From Trinickia mobilis (GTDB lineage Bacteria; Pseudomonadota; Gammaproteobacteria; Burkholderiales; Burkholderiaceae), in NCBI RefSeq assembly GCF_017315705.1, contig NZ_JAFLRF010000011.1:1-64000 (forward strand): 64,000 bases of DNA, read 5' to 3'. Below are positions 8,144 to 15,582 of the stretch, in pieces. Numbering within the stretch: position 1 is the first letter of the stretch; every line of letters begins with the position of its first letter. A model generated the notes under the pieces. The model was given only the letters and a program-made list of their open reading frames with translations, was not told where the DNA came from and searched no databases. The position numbers and the translations under genes are program-made.

Positions 8144-8409
8144 ATGGGGACAAATCAACAGCTTCAGCAAGGCATCGCGCAGATCCAACAGAATGCGGTG
8201 AACGCGGGCCAGGGCACCGACTCGAGCATCGTCGCGCAGTGCTTTCGGAATTTCAGCAGCAAATCAAGACGCAGCTCGAATCGGCTCAGCTTCAACAGCA
8301 GCATGCGAACATGTCGAACGCGCTGAATGCGCTCAGCATGGCGAACTCGGCAGCGAGACGCGTCGAAATCCGCTTGATGGCCTCGCACCGATCGGCGCTG
8401 AACATTTAG
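8144..8409 (+). pseudogene. Frameshifted phage-type helical protein gene (copy 2)
   Basis: It starts MGTNQQLQQGIAQIQQNAVNAG at 8144. Near 8235 the reading shifts by one base and continues as VLSEFQQQIKTQLESAQLQQ, HANMSNALNALSMANSAARR and on to a TAG at 8407. Together they make a Gln-rich, probably coiled-coil protein of about 88 residues. A related fragment lies at 5600-5695. Function unknown; phage or island origin is inferred from context. Confidence 0.6.
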
Positions 8410-8546
8410 CGGCGCCGACCGTCGAGGTCCATGTAATCGGTCAGGCCATAGCTTGCGGGGATCGTCGCAGCCTCGAGCTTCGGCAGATGCCGCACGACTT
8501 TATCGCGCACCTTAGCGCACTCGCCGCAGATTTCGACGTTGGCCAT
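8406..8546 (-). CDS. Small CxxC protein, hypothetical
   Basis: A 46-residue frame beginning MANVEICGECAKVRDKVVRH and ending in a basic tail. The CGEC motif near the N-terminus could bind metal or be redox-active. It is convergent with, and touches, the 3' end of the broken gene before it. No strong SD is visible. Coding status rests on the motif and on sensible codon choice only. Confidence 0.4.
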   Translation of the reverse strand: MANVEICGECAKVRDKVVRHLPKLEAATIPASYGLTDYMDLDGRRR

Positions 8547-8710
8547 ACCCGGGCCGCGTCACACACAAATTGGAAGGTGCGGTAACACACACTTCGCACC
8601 ACAGAGCCGTCTCAATATTGAAAGTGGATAGCCTAGCGTTTATGGGATATCGGCTTTCGTGGGTTTTGGAAACGTCAGACCCGAAACCCCTTGTTGCCGT
8701 GAGGTGTGTA

Positions 8711-9673
8711 ATGAAGCTAACAAAGATGTTTTCACGCTCGAGGGAGGCAGAGGCGAAGTCTGCCGAGGTGCCGAGGTATGCCGTCGGAGACTCGGAATTC
8801 TGCAAACAAGTCTATCTTCTACGGGAAATTAGATCTTTCCTTCTCTTTAATGGCATCGCATTTGATTCTTCAGTCTGTCGTACTTTGAAGATCCCGGACC
8901 TTTGCGCTTACTACTTTGACGTAAAGTCCAGACGCCCGGAGATGAAAGAATTTGAGGATCTCGATGCAGCATTAAATTATTCATTCTCGCTGCTTAATGA
9001 GTCAATGCGCAGGAAGTTCTTGCTAACACAGTTCCCACCGTGGGTCCTACTACTAGCGGTGGCTTGCTTAGGCGGATTGTTGCTCTCGCTAGATGCGTAT
9101 GCTTCGGGCGGAACACCCTCTCCACTTTCTCGACTTCTCCATTTCCCATTAGATTCCAAAGTGACTGTGGAACCCTATGCTCTCTGGCTTACGTCCATGG
9201 GAGCTCTAGGTTCGATCGCCTTTATTTCCATGAATCTGCTGGCGGTGCAGAATGACATTACATTTGACATGACAAGCTCCAGAATGATCCTTGTTCGAAT
9301 CATTATTGGCTGCACTTTTGGGTTAGTTCTGTCATTTCCGTTTGGGTACAAAGAATTTATATCTTTTGCGGATACGATTGCGTTGCATAAATTGGGCGAC
9401 GCTAAAGATACCTCAACGACCACAGCCTTTCAACAAGCGCTGTTTCTGCTGCTTCCGTTCGTGCTAGGTTTCAGCACAAGTTTGGTGATACTTTTCATTA
9501 ATCGCCTCATTCAAGGGATTCAAACGATTTTTGGCTGGCAGCACGTTTCAACCGAACGCGTTCCGCCTAAGCGGAAAAGTGTGGATGTCGGGGCGGCGGT
9601 CTCTCGCCCCTCTCAACTTACTAATTTTCGTCGTGATCCAGCGAGACGAGGGGGCCGATCGAGGCGGAACTAG
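8711..9673 (+). CDS. Four-helix membrane protein of unknown function
   Basis: About 320 residues from the ATG at 8711, behind GTGAGGTGT; the frame is open further upstream to 8570. A soluble N-terminal region of about 105 residues includes KQVYLLREIRSFLLFNG. Four predicted membrane helices follow (PPWVLLLAVACLGGLLLSL, WLTSMGALGSIAFISMNLLA, ILVRIIIGCTFGLVLSF, ALFLLLPFVLGFSTSLVILF). The C-terminus is basic and probably cytoplasmic. The gene is visibly AT-richer than the window and uses AT-ending codons, a sign of transfer. No family is recognised. Its place in an integrase-bounded island makes a defence or immunity role conceivable but unproven. Confidence 0.7.
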   Translation: MKLTKMFSRSREAEAKSAEVPRYAVGDSEFCKQVYLLREIRSFLLFNGIAFDSSVCRTLKIPDLCAYYFDVKSRRPEMKEFEDLDAALNYSFSLLNESMRRKFLLTQFPPWVLLLAVACLGGLLLSLDAYASGGTPSPLSRLLHFPLDSKVTVEPYALWLTSMGALGSIAFISMNLLAVQNDITFDMTSSRMILVRIIIGCTFGLVLSFPFGYKEFISFADTIALHKLGDAKDTSTTTAFQQALFLLLPFVLGFSTSLVILFINRLIQGIQTIFGWQHVSTERVPPKRKSVDVGAAVSRPSQLTNFRRDPARRGGRSRRN

Positions 9674-9802
9674 TGCGGGCAAGTTGATGGCGGTCACGGA
9701 GGTTGACGCGCTTGAACGCCGGGCGTCGCGCGGCGCAGCGTAAAGGAGCGCGCCCAGCGTGCCGATATCGAGGGCGGGGCCACACAACGGGGACAGGCTC
9801 CC

Positions 9803-10027
9803 GTGCCGCGCACCAACGCCGTGGAGACGAAAAAGCTTCAACTCACCGTCGACGTGGCGACGGACTATCTCATTGGTGAAATTGCGCAATTGGGGTTGCA
9901 TGGGACCTCGAAATCCGAGGTCGCGTGCTCCATCATCAGGATGTGGCTTTGGGACAATCAGGCGAAGTTGCGCGAGAACGGCATTAGCTTGCGCGGCAAC
10001 GTCTCGACGGGACCATCGGATTCGTAA
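9803..10027 (+). CDS. Small putative ribbon-helix-helix-like protein
   Basis: A GTG-initiated 74-residue protein (PRTNAVETKKLQLTVDVATD) with a strand followed by helices ending SKSEVACSIIRMWLWDNQ. This pattern resembles CopG/Arc-type ribbon-helix-helix DNA-binding proteins. It lies 10 nt before the TIGR04255-like gene and probably belongs to one transcription unit with it. A regulator or antitoxin-like partner role is inference. Confidence 0.5.
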   Translation: MPRTNAVETKKLQLTVDVATDYLIGEIAQLGLHGTSKSEVACSIIRMWLWDNQAKLRENGISLRGNVSTGPSDS

Positions 10028-10037
10028 GGGACACTCG

Positions 10038-10783
10038 GTGGCGCGTTACAGGCACCTTTCGAAACCCCCCGCTAAGGAAGCGCTCGTTGACCTCCGGTTC
10101 GAGTCACCAGTGGCGCTGGACGCGATCGACCGCTTCGTGGATTCCGTTTCGGATTCCTACGGCAAAAAGATGGACCTGTGGGAGGCAGTTTTTGGCCTGG
10201 ACGCGGACGGGCGAACTGCTACGCAGGCAGGTCCCAATGTGACTGGTCGCAGGCTTGAGTCAGCGCACGGGTTATACGTATTGCAATGCCGAACGTCAGG
10301 CTTCACATTGAGTAGGCTGTCACCATACGGTGAGTGGAAAGAGCTGAGGGAGGAGGCGAGGCGGCTGTGGGAGAGTTTTCGCGGAGTCGTTGAGCCAGTT
10401 ACCGTCACGCGGATTGCCGTTCGCTACTCAACGAGCTCTCGTTACCGCTACCGTTTGGTGACTTCGAAGAGTATCTGACTTGCCCGCCAAGAGTCCCCCC
10501 GCCGTTGCCGCAGGCGGTGAGCGGATTTCTGACCAGGGTTATCGTTCCGGACGAAACTGCGAAATGCACCTCTGTTGTCACACAGGCCTTCGAGGGGCCA
10601 CCGTCCGAAAGTCCATCCGGTTCGTCGATCATGGTGATTCTCGACATCGACGTCTTCCGTGTGACCCGGATAGACGACCTCGCAGCGGACGACATTTGGT
10701 CCGGGCTTGATGTTTTAAGAGATCAAAAAAATCGGATGTTCTTTGAGCACCTGACCGAAAAAACCGTGGAGATGTACGAATGA
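10038..10783 (+). pseudogene. TIGR04255-like protein gene, interrupted by a frameshift
   Basis: The GTG at 10038 opens a frame starting ARYRHLSKPPAKEALVDLRF, typical of the TIGR04255 family. It runs to VEPVTVTRIAVRY near 10425 and then meets a stop at 10476. The next frame picks up directly with NELSLPLPFGDFEEYLTCPP, then PQAVSGFLTRVIVPDE to VEMYE at 10783. Loss of one base in TAC-TCAAC near 10427 accounts for it. Repaired length is about 248 residues. The function of this family is not known. It overlaps the next gene by 4 nt (ATGA). Confidence 0.7.
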
Positions 10784-11250
10784 GCACACCCGCATTCGGC
10801 CGCTGCAACGGCTACCTCTCTGGCTCCGGCTCTCCACCAGCTGGTGAAGTCGGACGCAAGTTGATTCGGCAAGCGTTCAACGCCGTTGACGACCTGAAGG
10901 CGGGCGGGGCCGCGCGTACCTCTTGGGTGTTCAATGACCTGCAAGCGCTGGCGCAAGAGCACGAACTCAATTTTCGGCAAGCCAAGGTGATGGTGGTGGC
11001 GCAGCGTTTTTTGTTGGCACTCCCGGGAACGGTGCCCGCGCCGGAGTTGTCCATCGACGGTGACGGCGAAGCGTCATTCGACTGGCGGGGGCCGCGTGGG
11101 GAGCTGCTGACAATTGCACTGCGCGAGGACGGCAGGCTTTCTTATGCCTCGCGCATGTCACCGTTTGATAAAGACCACGGCACGAAGCGGTTTGTCGATG
11201 TGATTCCTAAAAGCATTATCGACCTGGTTCATCAAGTCACCGCCGGCTAA
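10780..11250 (+). CDS. Hypothetical protein, partner of TIGR04255-like gene
   Basis: A 156-residue soluble protein with no signal peptide or membrane segment, translationally coupled (ATGA) to the preceding gene. The middle reads VFNDLQALAQEHELNFRQAKVMVVAQRFLLALPG. The C-terminal part has SFDWRGPRGELLTIALREDG and RLSYASRM, a strand-rich pattern. No family is recognised. Conserved pairing with TIGR04255 genes is suspected from the tight overlap. Confidence 0.6.
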   Translation: MSTPAFGRCNGYLSGSGSPPAGEVGRKLIRQAFNAVDDLKAGGAARTSWVFNDLQALAQEHELNFRQAKVMVVAQRFLLALPGTVPAPELSIDGDGEASFDWRGPRGELLTIALREDGRLSYASRMSPFDKDHGTKRFVDVIPKSIIDLVHQVTAG

Positions 11251-11311
11251 GGAAATCGACTTTGTTACTGCCGATGGCAGCGCCGCCCGCTTCGTATTTA
11301 AAAAGCGGGAC

Positions 11312-11674
11312 TTGTTTGCCGACGGCACACCAAAGCCCAAAGCCTTTGAGCCGGAATGGCACCCCACCCTGGCGCGGTATGAAACGTCCGTTTGCGGATT
11401 AAATGGTGTTTCTGAAGACCGTTTGTGGCATCTCGGCCGCACGGTTCGGGCCAGTGCAAATCTGACGGCGATAGCCGCACTTGAAATCCCAGTACCGCAA
11501 ATCACCGCTGCAGATCTGCGGTGCGAGGCTGCGCCCGAGATTGATTACGACGGGCACGGTGTAATCCTTGGCTGGGCTGCGGATCGAGACGCGAAGGACG
11601 AGCGTCTGGCAGCGCAGCAGGAGCTCGTTGCGGCTGTCTCCCAAGTCAAACGGCCTGGATCGACTGACGCCTGA
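11312..11674 (+). CDS. Hypothetical protein, last gene of the island, start unclear
   Basis: The TTG at 11312 is the first usable start, giving 120 residues. The frame is open from 11204, and the residues upstream (WFIKSPPAKEIDFVTADGSA, ARFVFKKRDLF) look genuinely coding, with no ATG or GTG available. Either a rare start, a lost start codon, or a frameshift junction with the preceding gene is possible. The rest contains EWHPTLARYETSVCGLNGV and EDRLWHLGR. No family recognised. It follows the previous gene in the same direction. Confidence 0.5.
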   Translation: MFADGTPKPKAFEPEWHPTLARYETSVCGLNGVSEDRLWHLGRTVRASANLTAIAALEIPVPQITAADLRCEAAPEIDYDGHGVILGWAADRDAKDERLAAQQELVAAVSQVKRPGSTDA

Positions 11675-11725
11675 CGCCCACCGGCCGGCCTGCCATCCCT
11701 CGGTTCTCAGCCATACGCTGTTTTT

Positions 11726-11745
11726 GGTACACAATTCGGTACACA
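11726..11745 (+). repeat. Paired GGTACACA arm-type site, right end of island
   Basis: GGTACACAATTCGGTACACA carries two GGTACACA units 12 bp apart, the same units and spacing as at 2473-2492 beside the integrase. It lies 57 bp inside the proposed right attachment site. This is the strongest independent support for the island boundary. Confidence 0.6.
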
Positions 11746-11801
11746 AAATTCCTCGAAATCGTACCGCGCCTTATTCCACAATCCTTTGCTGGCAGTCGCT
11801 A

Positions 11802-11820
11802 GGTTCTGTATTGAAATAAG
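11802..11820 (+). other. Degenerate attachment site (attR)
   Basis: GGTTCTGTATTGAAATAAG matches the mnmE-end core GGTTTTGTATTGGCAAGTAA at 11 of the first 12 positions and then diverges. TTCTGTATTG is also the start of the attachment core known for SGI1-type islands at this locus. The identity is short, so this is a probable, not certain, border. Confidence 0.5.
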
Positions 11821-11891
11821 CAGGTCACGCTGCACAGGTTCCCGATTCGGTGCGTCCGTATATCGGGCGGCGGCGCGTATCTGCCGTGGGG

Positions 11892-12104
11892 ACCCATGCA
11901 GAAGCGCGTCGCGCCGTTGTCCTTCGCGGCGTGCGCGGCGGCCGCCAGCACCGCGTCGACTTCCATCAGCTTCCCGGCCTTCAGGCCCGTCTCGTGATGC
12001 GCCGATTGCAAGCCGTAGCCGCAATCCTCCTCGCAGCCGCCCGTCTTGATCGACAACAGCGTCGACAACTGGATGGCGTTCGCGTCGAAATGCTCGCGAC
12101 GGGC
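11892..12104 (-). pseudogene. bioB: Biotin synthase (bioB) fragment
   Basis: The minus strand encodes [20 protein letters not shown], then [20 protein letters not shown] and [18 protein letters not shown], then ATRFCMG. This is the N-terminal core of BioB, including the radical-SAM cluster region. The cluster motif CxxxCxxC is broken: the third cysteine is glycine (CEEDCGYG). Similarity starts and stops abruptly, leaving about 70 of some 340 residues. It is a decayed partial copy just outside the island's right end and downstream of a biotin-dependent operon. Confidence 0.8.
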
Positions 12105-12122
12105 GGGAATTGAGTCATTTTC

Positions 12123-13502
12123 TCAAGCCTCGTCGATTTGAGGGATGCGCGCCTCACGCACAAACCATGTCCGCTTTGCGGAAGCCAGCAACATTCCATA
12201 AGCTGCACACGAAACGATGAACGTAACGGGCGCGGAGAATGACGCAATGGTCCCGGACATACTGTTCAATGCCAGCCCCGCGAATGCACCCGCAAACCAT
12301 GCGATAAGGCCTCCCGGGTTGAATGCCGGCACATGTGAGTCACGACATTCAATCTCGCTGCCGACCAACTTCTCATAACGGGTCGAGACTATGTGCGCGA
12401 GTGCAACACCCACCCATGCAACAACGAAGATGCCCTGGTAGGCGAGCGCCTGCAACAGCTTTGAGAATACGTCGGCGAGCATCAGCACATAGACGACAAC
12501 GCCTACGACAATCGCCCAGGCGAATTTCGGTGCGCGTATCCGGGCAATCTTTTCAAAGAATGCCTGCATGTTAATCGTCGCAAGGTAGTAGTTCGCGGTA
12601 TTGATCCGCGACTGCGTGACCCAGACGAACAGAAGTCCACCAAGACCCATCAGTTTCAGCAGTGCAAAGACGACTGACACCTCCGACAGCGCACCAAGGT
12701 TCGGAATCGTGCTGACAAGATAGATCCCCGCGGCACCATTGAGCAGGAAGGTAACGAGATAAAACGGCATGCCGAAATTGAACCGGCCGTGGTAACCGGC
12801 GTCTTCCTTTCGGCCAAAGCGTGCGTAGTCGAACGTGAACATCATCAAGACCCACACACCCATGTAATAGACGAAGCATTGCCACCAGCCGTCCGCCGGC
12901 GCCGCGCCTGACGGGCCGAAATCGAGCCAGGCGGCGTTGTAGCCATACTCATAGGTCGCAAGGCCGACTGCCGCCAGGAGACCGAGCAGATAGAACGGCA
13001 GCAACACGCCGTTGAATTTGTCGAGCCAATGCTGCACGCTGCCGAACACTAGCGGAACGCTGTAGCAGACGACAATCAATGCAGCCCATTTATAGTCGAG
13101 TGCAGGCATCAAATGATGCGCTGCCACCGCTATGACCGATCCCTCGAACACCGCATAGTAGATTGCAGTTGCAAAGAAGATCAGCGTCGCCAGTGCCGCA
13201 CCCACGCTGCCGAACAACACGCGCGAGAAGAGCGCAACGGAGAGTCCCGTTCGAATCGCGTAGCGGCTGATAACCGAATTGATCACGCCGTACGACACCA
13301 CCGACAGGACCATGCCGATCAGCGCATTTCGTGCACCATAAGTCAGTGCGAGCGTCGCGCCGACGACGATATAAAACACTGCGCTGCATACCGCCCACCA
13401 GGCCATGGTGAGCGGGAATGCCGGCATTCTGGACGCTGCCGGTATGGCGACCGTCGATAGATCCAGGTCGTCGCTCGCGGATTGCTGTGTCATGTTGCTC
13501 AT
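12123..13502 (-). CDS. NCS1-family cytosine/purine permease-like transporter
   Basis: A 459-residue polytopic inner-membrane protein with about 12 hydrophobic segments, in the nucleobase:cation symporter-1 family (CodB and relatives). It begins with AFPLTMAWWAVCSAVFYIVV and has TQSRINTANYYLATINMQAF in the region usual for this family. GAGGGG sits 7 nt before the ATG at 13502. It is the last gene behind pxpA-BCCP-BC-pxpB-pxpC, separated by about 220 bp. NCS1 proteins carry cytosine, purines, allantoin or hydantoins, so it probably imports the cyclic amide or ureide attacked by the operon's enzyme. The exact substrate is not readable. Confidence 0.85.
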   Translation of the reverse strand: MSNMTQQSASDDLDLSTVAIPAASRMPAFPLTMAWWAVCSAVFYIVVGATLALTYGARNALIGMVLSVVSYGVINSVISRYAIRTGLSVALFSRVLFGSVGAALATLIFFATAIYYAVFEGSVIAVAAHHLMPALDYKWAALIVVCYSVPLVFGSVQHWLDKFNGVLLPFYLLGLLAAVGLATYEYGYNAAWLDFGPSGAAPADGWWQCFVYYMGVWVLMMFTFDYARFGRKEDAGYHGRFNFGMPFYLVTFLLNGAAGIYLVSTIPNLGALSEVSVVFALLKLMGLGGLLFVWVTQSRINTANYYLATINMQAFFEKIARIRAPKFAWAIVVGVVVYVLMLADVFSKLLQALAYQGIFVVAWVGVALAHIVSTRYEKLVGSEIECRDSHVPAFNPGGLIAWFAGAFAGLALNSMSGTIASFSAPVTFIVSCAAYGMLLASAKRTWFVREARIPQIDEA

Positions 13503-13721
13503 GATGATGCCCCTCAACGACATTTAGCCTGCGAAGGACGTCTGTGCCGCGGCGTGACTTACCCGCAGGGTTGCCTCGACGCCCGGCCGGCAACCGGTCC
13601 TGCATGGAAAAGGCGTGCCTGTCCCCGCCGCCCAGCCGACGGCAGCGCGGAAAAACAGGAAGGGAATGGAGGACGAGCGGAACGCCTCTTCGTGCCGGAG
13701 GTCGATTCCGCCAGCCGTGGA

Positions 13722-14717
13722 TCAAAGCCGCAGCACTTCGCGCAGCATCGCAACGCGACGCTGCGCCTGGCGTCTCGCAGCAAGCGCCTCGTCCATCGTG
13801 ACGGACACGAAGCGCGCCTGATGGTTGGGCTGCATCTGCCCGATCAGATCCATGTCGGCGCTGATGACCGTGCCGATCGTGGCGTAGCCGCCGCCGGATA
13901 CCGCGTCGCGATGCAGGATGATCGGCTCGAGTCCGGCCGGTACCTGGATCGAGCCAATCGGATAACAGGCGTCGACGATATTCGACGGATCGGCACCCGC
14001 GCCGAAAGGCTGTTCACGCTCACGGAATTTCAGTGCGCGGCCCTGCCGGTAGCGGTAGCCGATGCGGTCGGCTTCGGGCGCGACCACCCACGTGTCCTCG
14101 AAGAAGGTCGCAGCGGATTCGTCGGTCAGCCGGTGGTGGTACAGCCCCGCCAGCACCCGCAGTTCGACTTCACGCGCAAGCGGCGTGCGCAGCGTAGCCG
14201 GCAGCGCCGTTCCCTCCCGGACTGGGCGCTGAGCCTGCCCGACCGGCAGGCGATCACCCTTCTGCAAGCGCCGCCCCTCGTAGCCGCCAATCGCGCCGAG
14301 CGTGTAGGTCGACCGGCTGCCGAGCACCAACGGCACATCGACTCCGCCCGCCACCGCCAGATAGGCGCGCGCGCCGCTCTTCACGTAGTCGAACGTGAGC
14401 GTGCTGCCTGCGTGAATACGGAGCGCAACATTGCATGCGTGTGCGACGCCGTCGATTTTCGGAGCCATCTCGGCGCCCGTGACCGCGATTAGTGCGTCCA
14501 CATGGAACAGCAGCTGCGGGCCAAGTAGCGTGCACTCGAGCACCGCTGCGTCCTCCGCATTGCCGACCAGGAGGTTTGCCGCACGCAGCGAAAATTGATC
14601 GAGCGCCCCGGAAGGCGGGATACCGACGTGGTAATAGCCCTGCCGCCCGATGTCTTGCACCGAAGTGGCCAGACCCGGTTTCACGACCTCGATGACGTCA
14701 AGCGAATCAGTCGACAT
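13722..14717 (-). CDS. pxpC: 5-oxoprolinase/urea carboxylase-like carboxyltransferase subunit PxpC (AHS2)
   Basis: A 331-residue protein of the KipA/PxpC (AHS2) family, the larger half of a urea-carboxylase-type carboxyltransferase. It starts VIEVVKPGLATSVQDIGRQG and YYHVGIPPSGALDQFSLRAA, the family's signature opening. The C-terminal part has DAVSGGGYATIGTVISADMD. The ATG at 14717 overlaps the end of pxpB by 11 nt. With PxpB it should form the catalytic pair; with the two biotin subunits encoded upstream, transfer of a carboxyl group onto a cyclic amide is plausible. Confidence 0.9.
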   Translation of the reverse strand: MSTDSLDVIEVVKPGLATSVQDIGRQGYYHVGIPPSGALDQFSLRAANLLVGNAEDAAVLECTLLGPQLLFHVDALIAVTGAEMAPKIDGVAHACNVALRIHAGSTLTFDYVKSGARAYLAVAGGVDVPLVLGSRSTYTLGAIGGYEGRRLQKGDRLPVGQAQRPVREGTALPATLRTPLAREVELRVLAGLYHHRLTDESAATFFEDTWVVAPEADRIGYRYRQGRALKFREREQPFGAGADPSNIVDACYPIGSIQVPAGLEPIILHRDAVSGGGYATIGTVISADMDLIGQMQPNHQARFVSVTMDEALAARRQAQRRVAMLREVLRL

Positions 14718-15582
14718 CCAGCACCTCGACCAGAGAACGGTTGTATGCGTGCGGATCGCGCAGGAACGCATCGAGCGAAAAGCGCACCGGCCGCACGCGC
14801 AGCGAAAAGGTCCCGGCCTCGACGGCAGCGATGGCCTCGTCGTAGGTTTCACGGCTGATCGGCTTGAACTTCACGATGTCTCCCGGCCGGAAAAAGACCA
14901 TGAACTCGCGCAGATAGTCGAGCCGCTGCGCCGGATCGAAAATCGGCGCAGGCGTCACGCCGAACATCTGGTATCCGCCCGCACCGCGAACCGAATAGAT
15001 GCAGCCGAAACAGCCGCCGTGGCCCACGGTGAGCTTCGGCGTATCGGTGCGCGGTCTCAGGTATTTGGGCACCTGCAGTTGCTTGTCGCGTTCGACCATC
15101 TGGAACATGAACGGCAGGCCCGCGACGAAACCCACCATCGACACGAACCACGGCGAACCCGCATGCGCCGCGATGAACTCGTCGACGTCGCGCTTGCCGT
15201 TGATCCGCGCGGCGTACTCGAGGTCGGTCGAAGCCGGATCCTGATGGCGCTCCCGAAAGCGCATGAGCGTTTCGTGCGTCCACGGATCGTTGTAAAGCAC
15301 CGGCACCTCGACGATGCGTGTGTCGATGTCAAGCTCCGCTTCCCCGACATCGGCCTCGATGCCTTTGAGCAAAGCCAGCAGTTCGTCGGGCGCTATGACA
15401 TCAGGATCGTAGCGAACCTGGTAGGACGCATTGGCCGGGCAGATTTCGCTGATGCCCGGCACGTTGCGGCGCTGCAGTTCGCGGGTGATCGCTGTGCCCT
15501 TGAAAAACGCCTCCAGCGACATCGCCTCGCTGATCTCGACGAAGATGAACTCATCGCCGCCGAACGTATATCGGACTGTCAT
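14707..15582 (-). CDS. pxpB: Carboxyltransferase subunit PxpB/KipI (AHS1)
   Basis: A 291-residue AHS1 protein. It has GTAITRELQRRNVPGISEIC, RYDPDVIAPDELLALL, VLYNDPWTHETLM, FVAGLPFMFQMVERDKQLQV and GHGGCFGCIYSVRGAGGYQM, all family hallmarks. AHS1 is the partner of AHS2 in 5-oxoprolinase PxpABC and in the carboxyltransferase domain of urea carboxylase. Some 60 N-terminal residues precede the usual KipI core. It overlaps the biotin carboxylase gene by 4 nt and pxpC by 11 nt, so the three are translationally coupled. Confidence 0.9.
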   Translation of the reverse strand: MTVRYTFGGDEFIFVEISEAMSLEAFFKGTAITRELQRRNVPGISEICPANASYQVRYDPDVIAPDELLALLKGIEADVGEAELDIDTRIVEVPVLYNDPWTHETLMRFRERHQDPASTDLEYAARINGKRDVDEFIAAHAGSPWFVSMVGFVAGLPFMFQMVERDKQLQVPKYLRPRTDTPKLTVGHGGCFGCIYSVRGAGGYQMFGVTPAPIFDPAQRLDYLREFMVFFRPGDIVKFKPISRETYDEAIAAVEAGTFSLRVRPVRFSLDAFLRDPHAYNRSLVEVLDVD

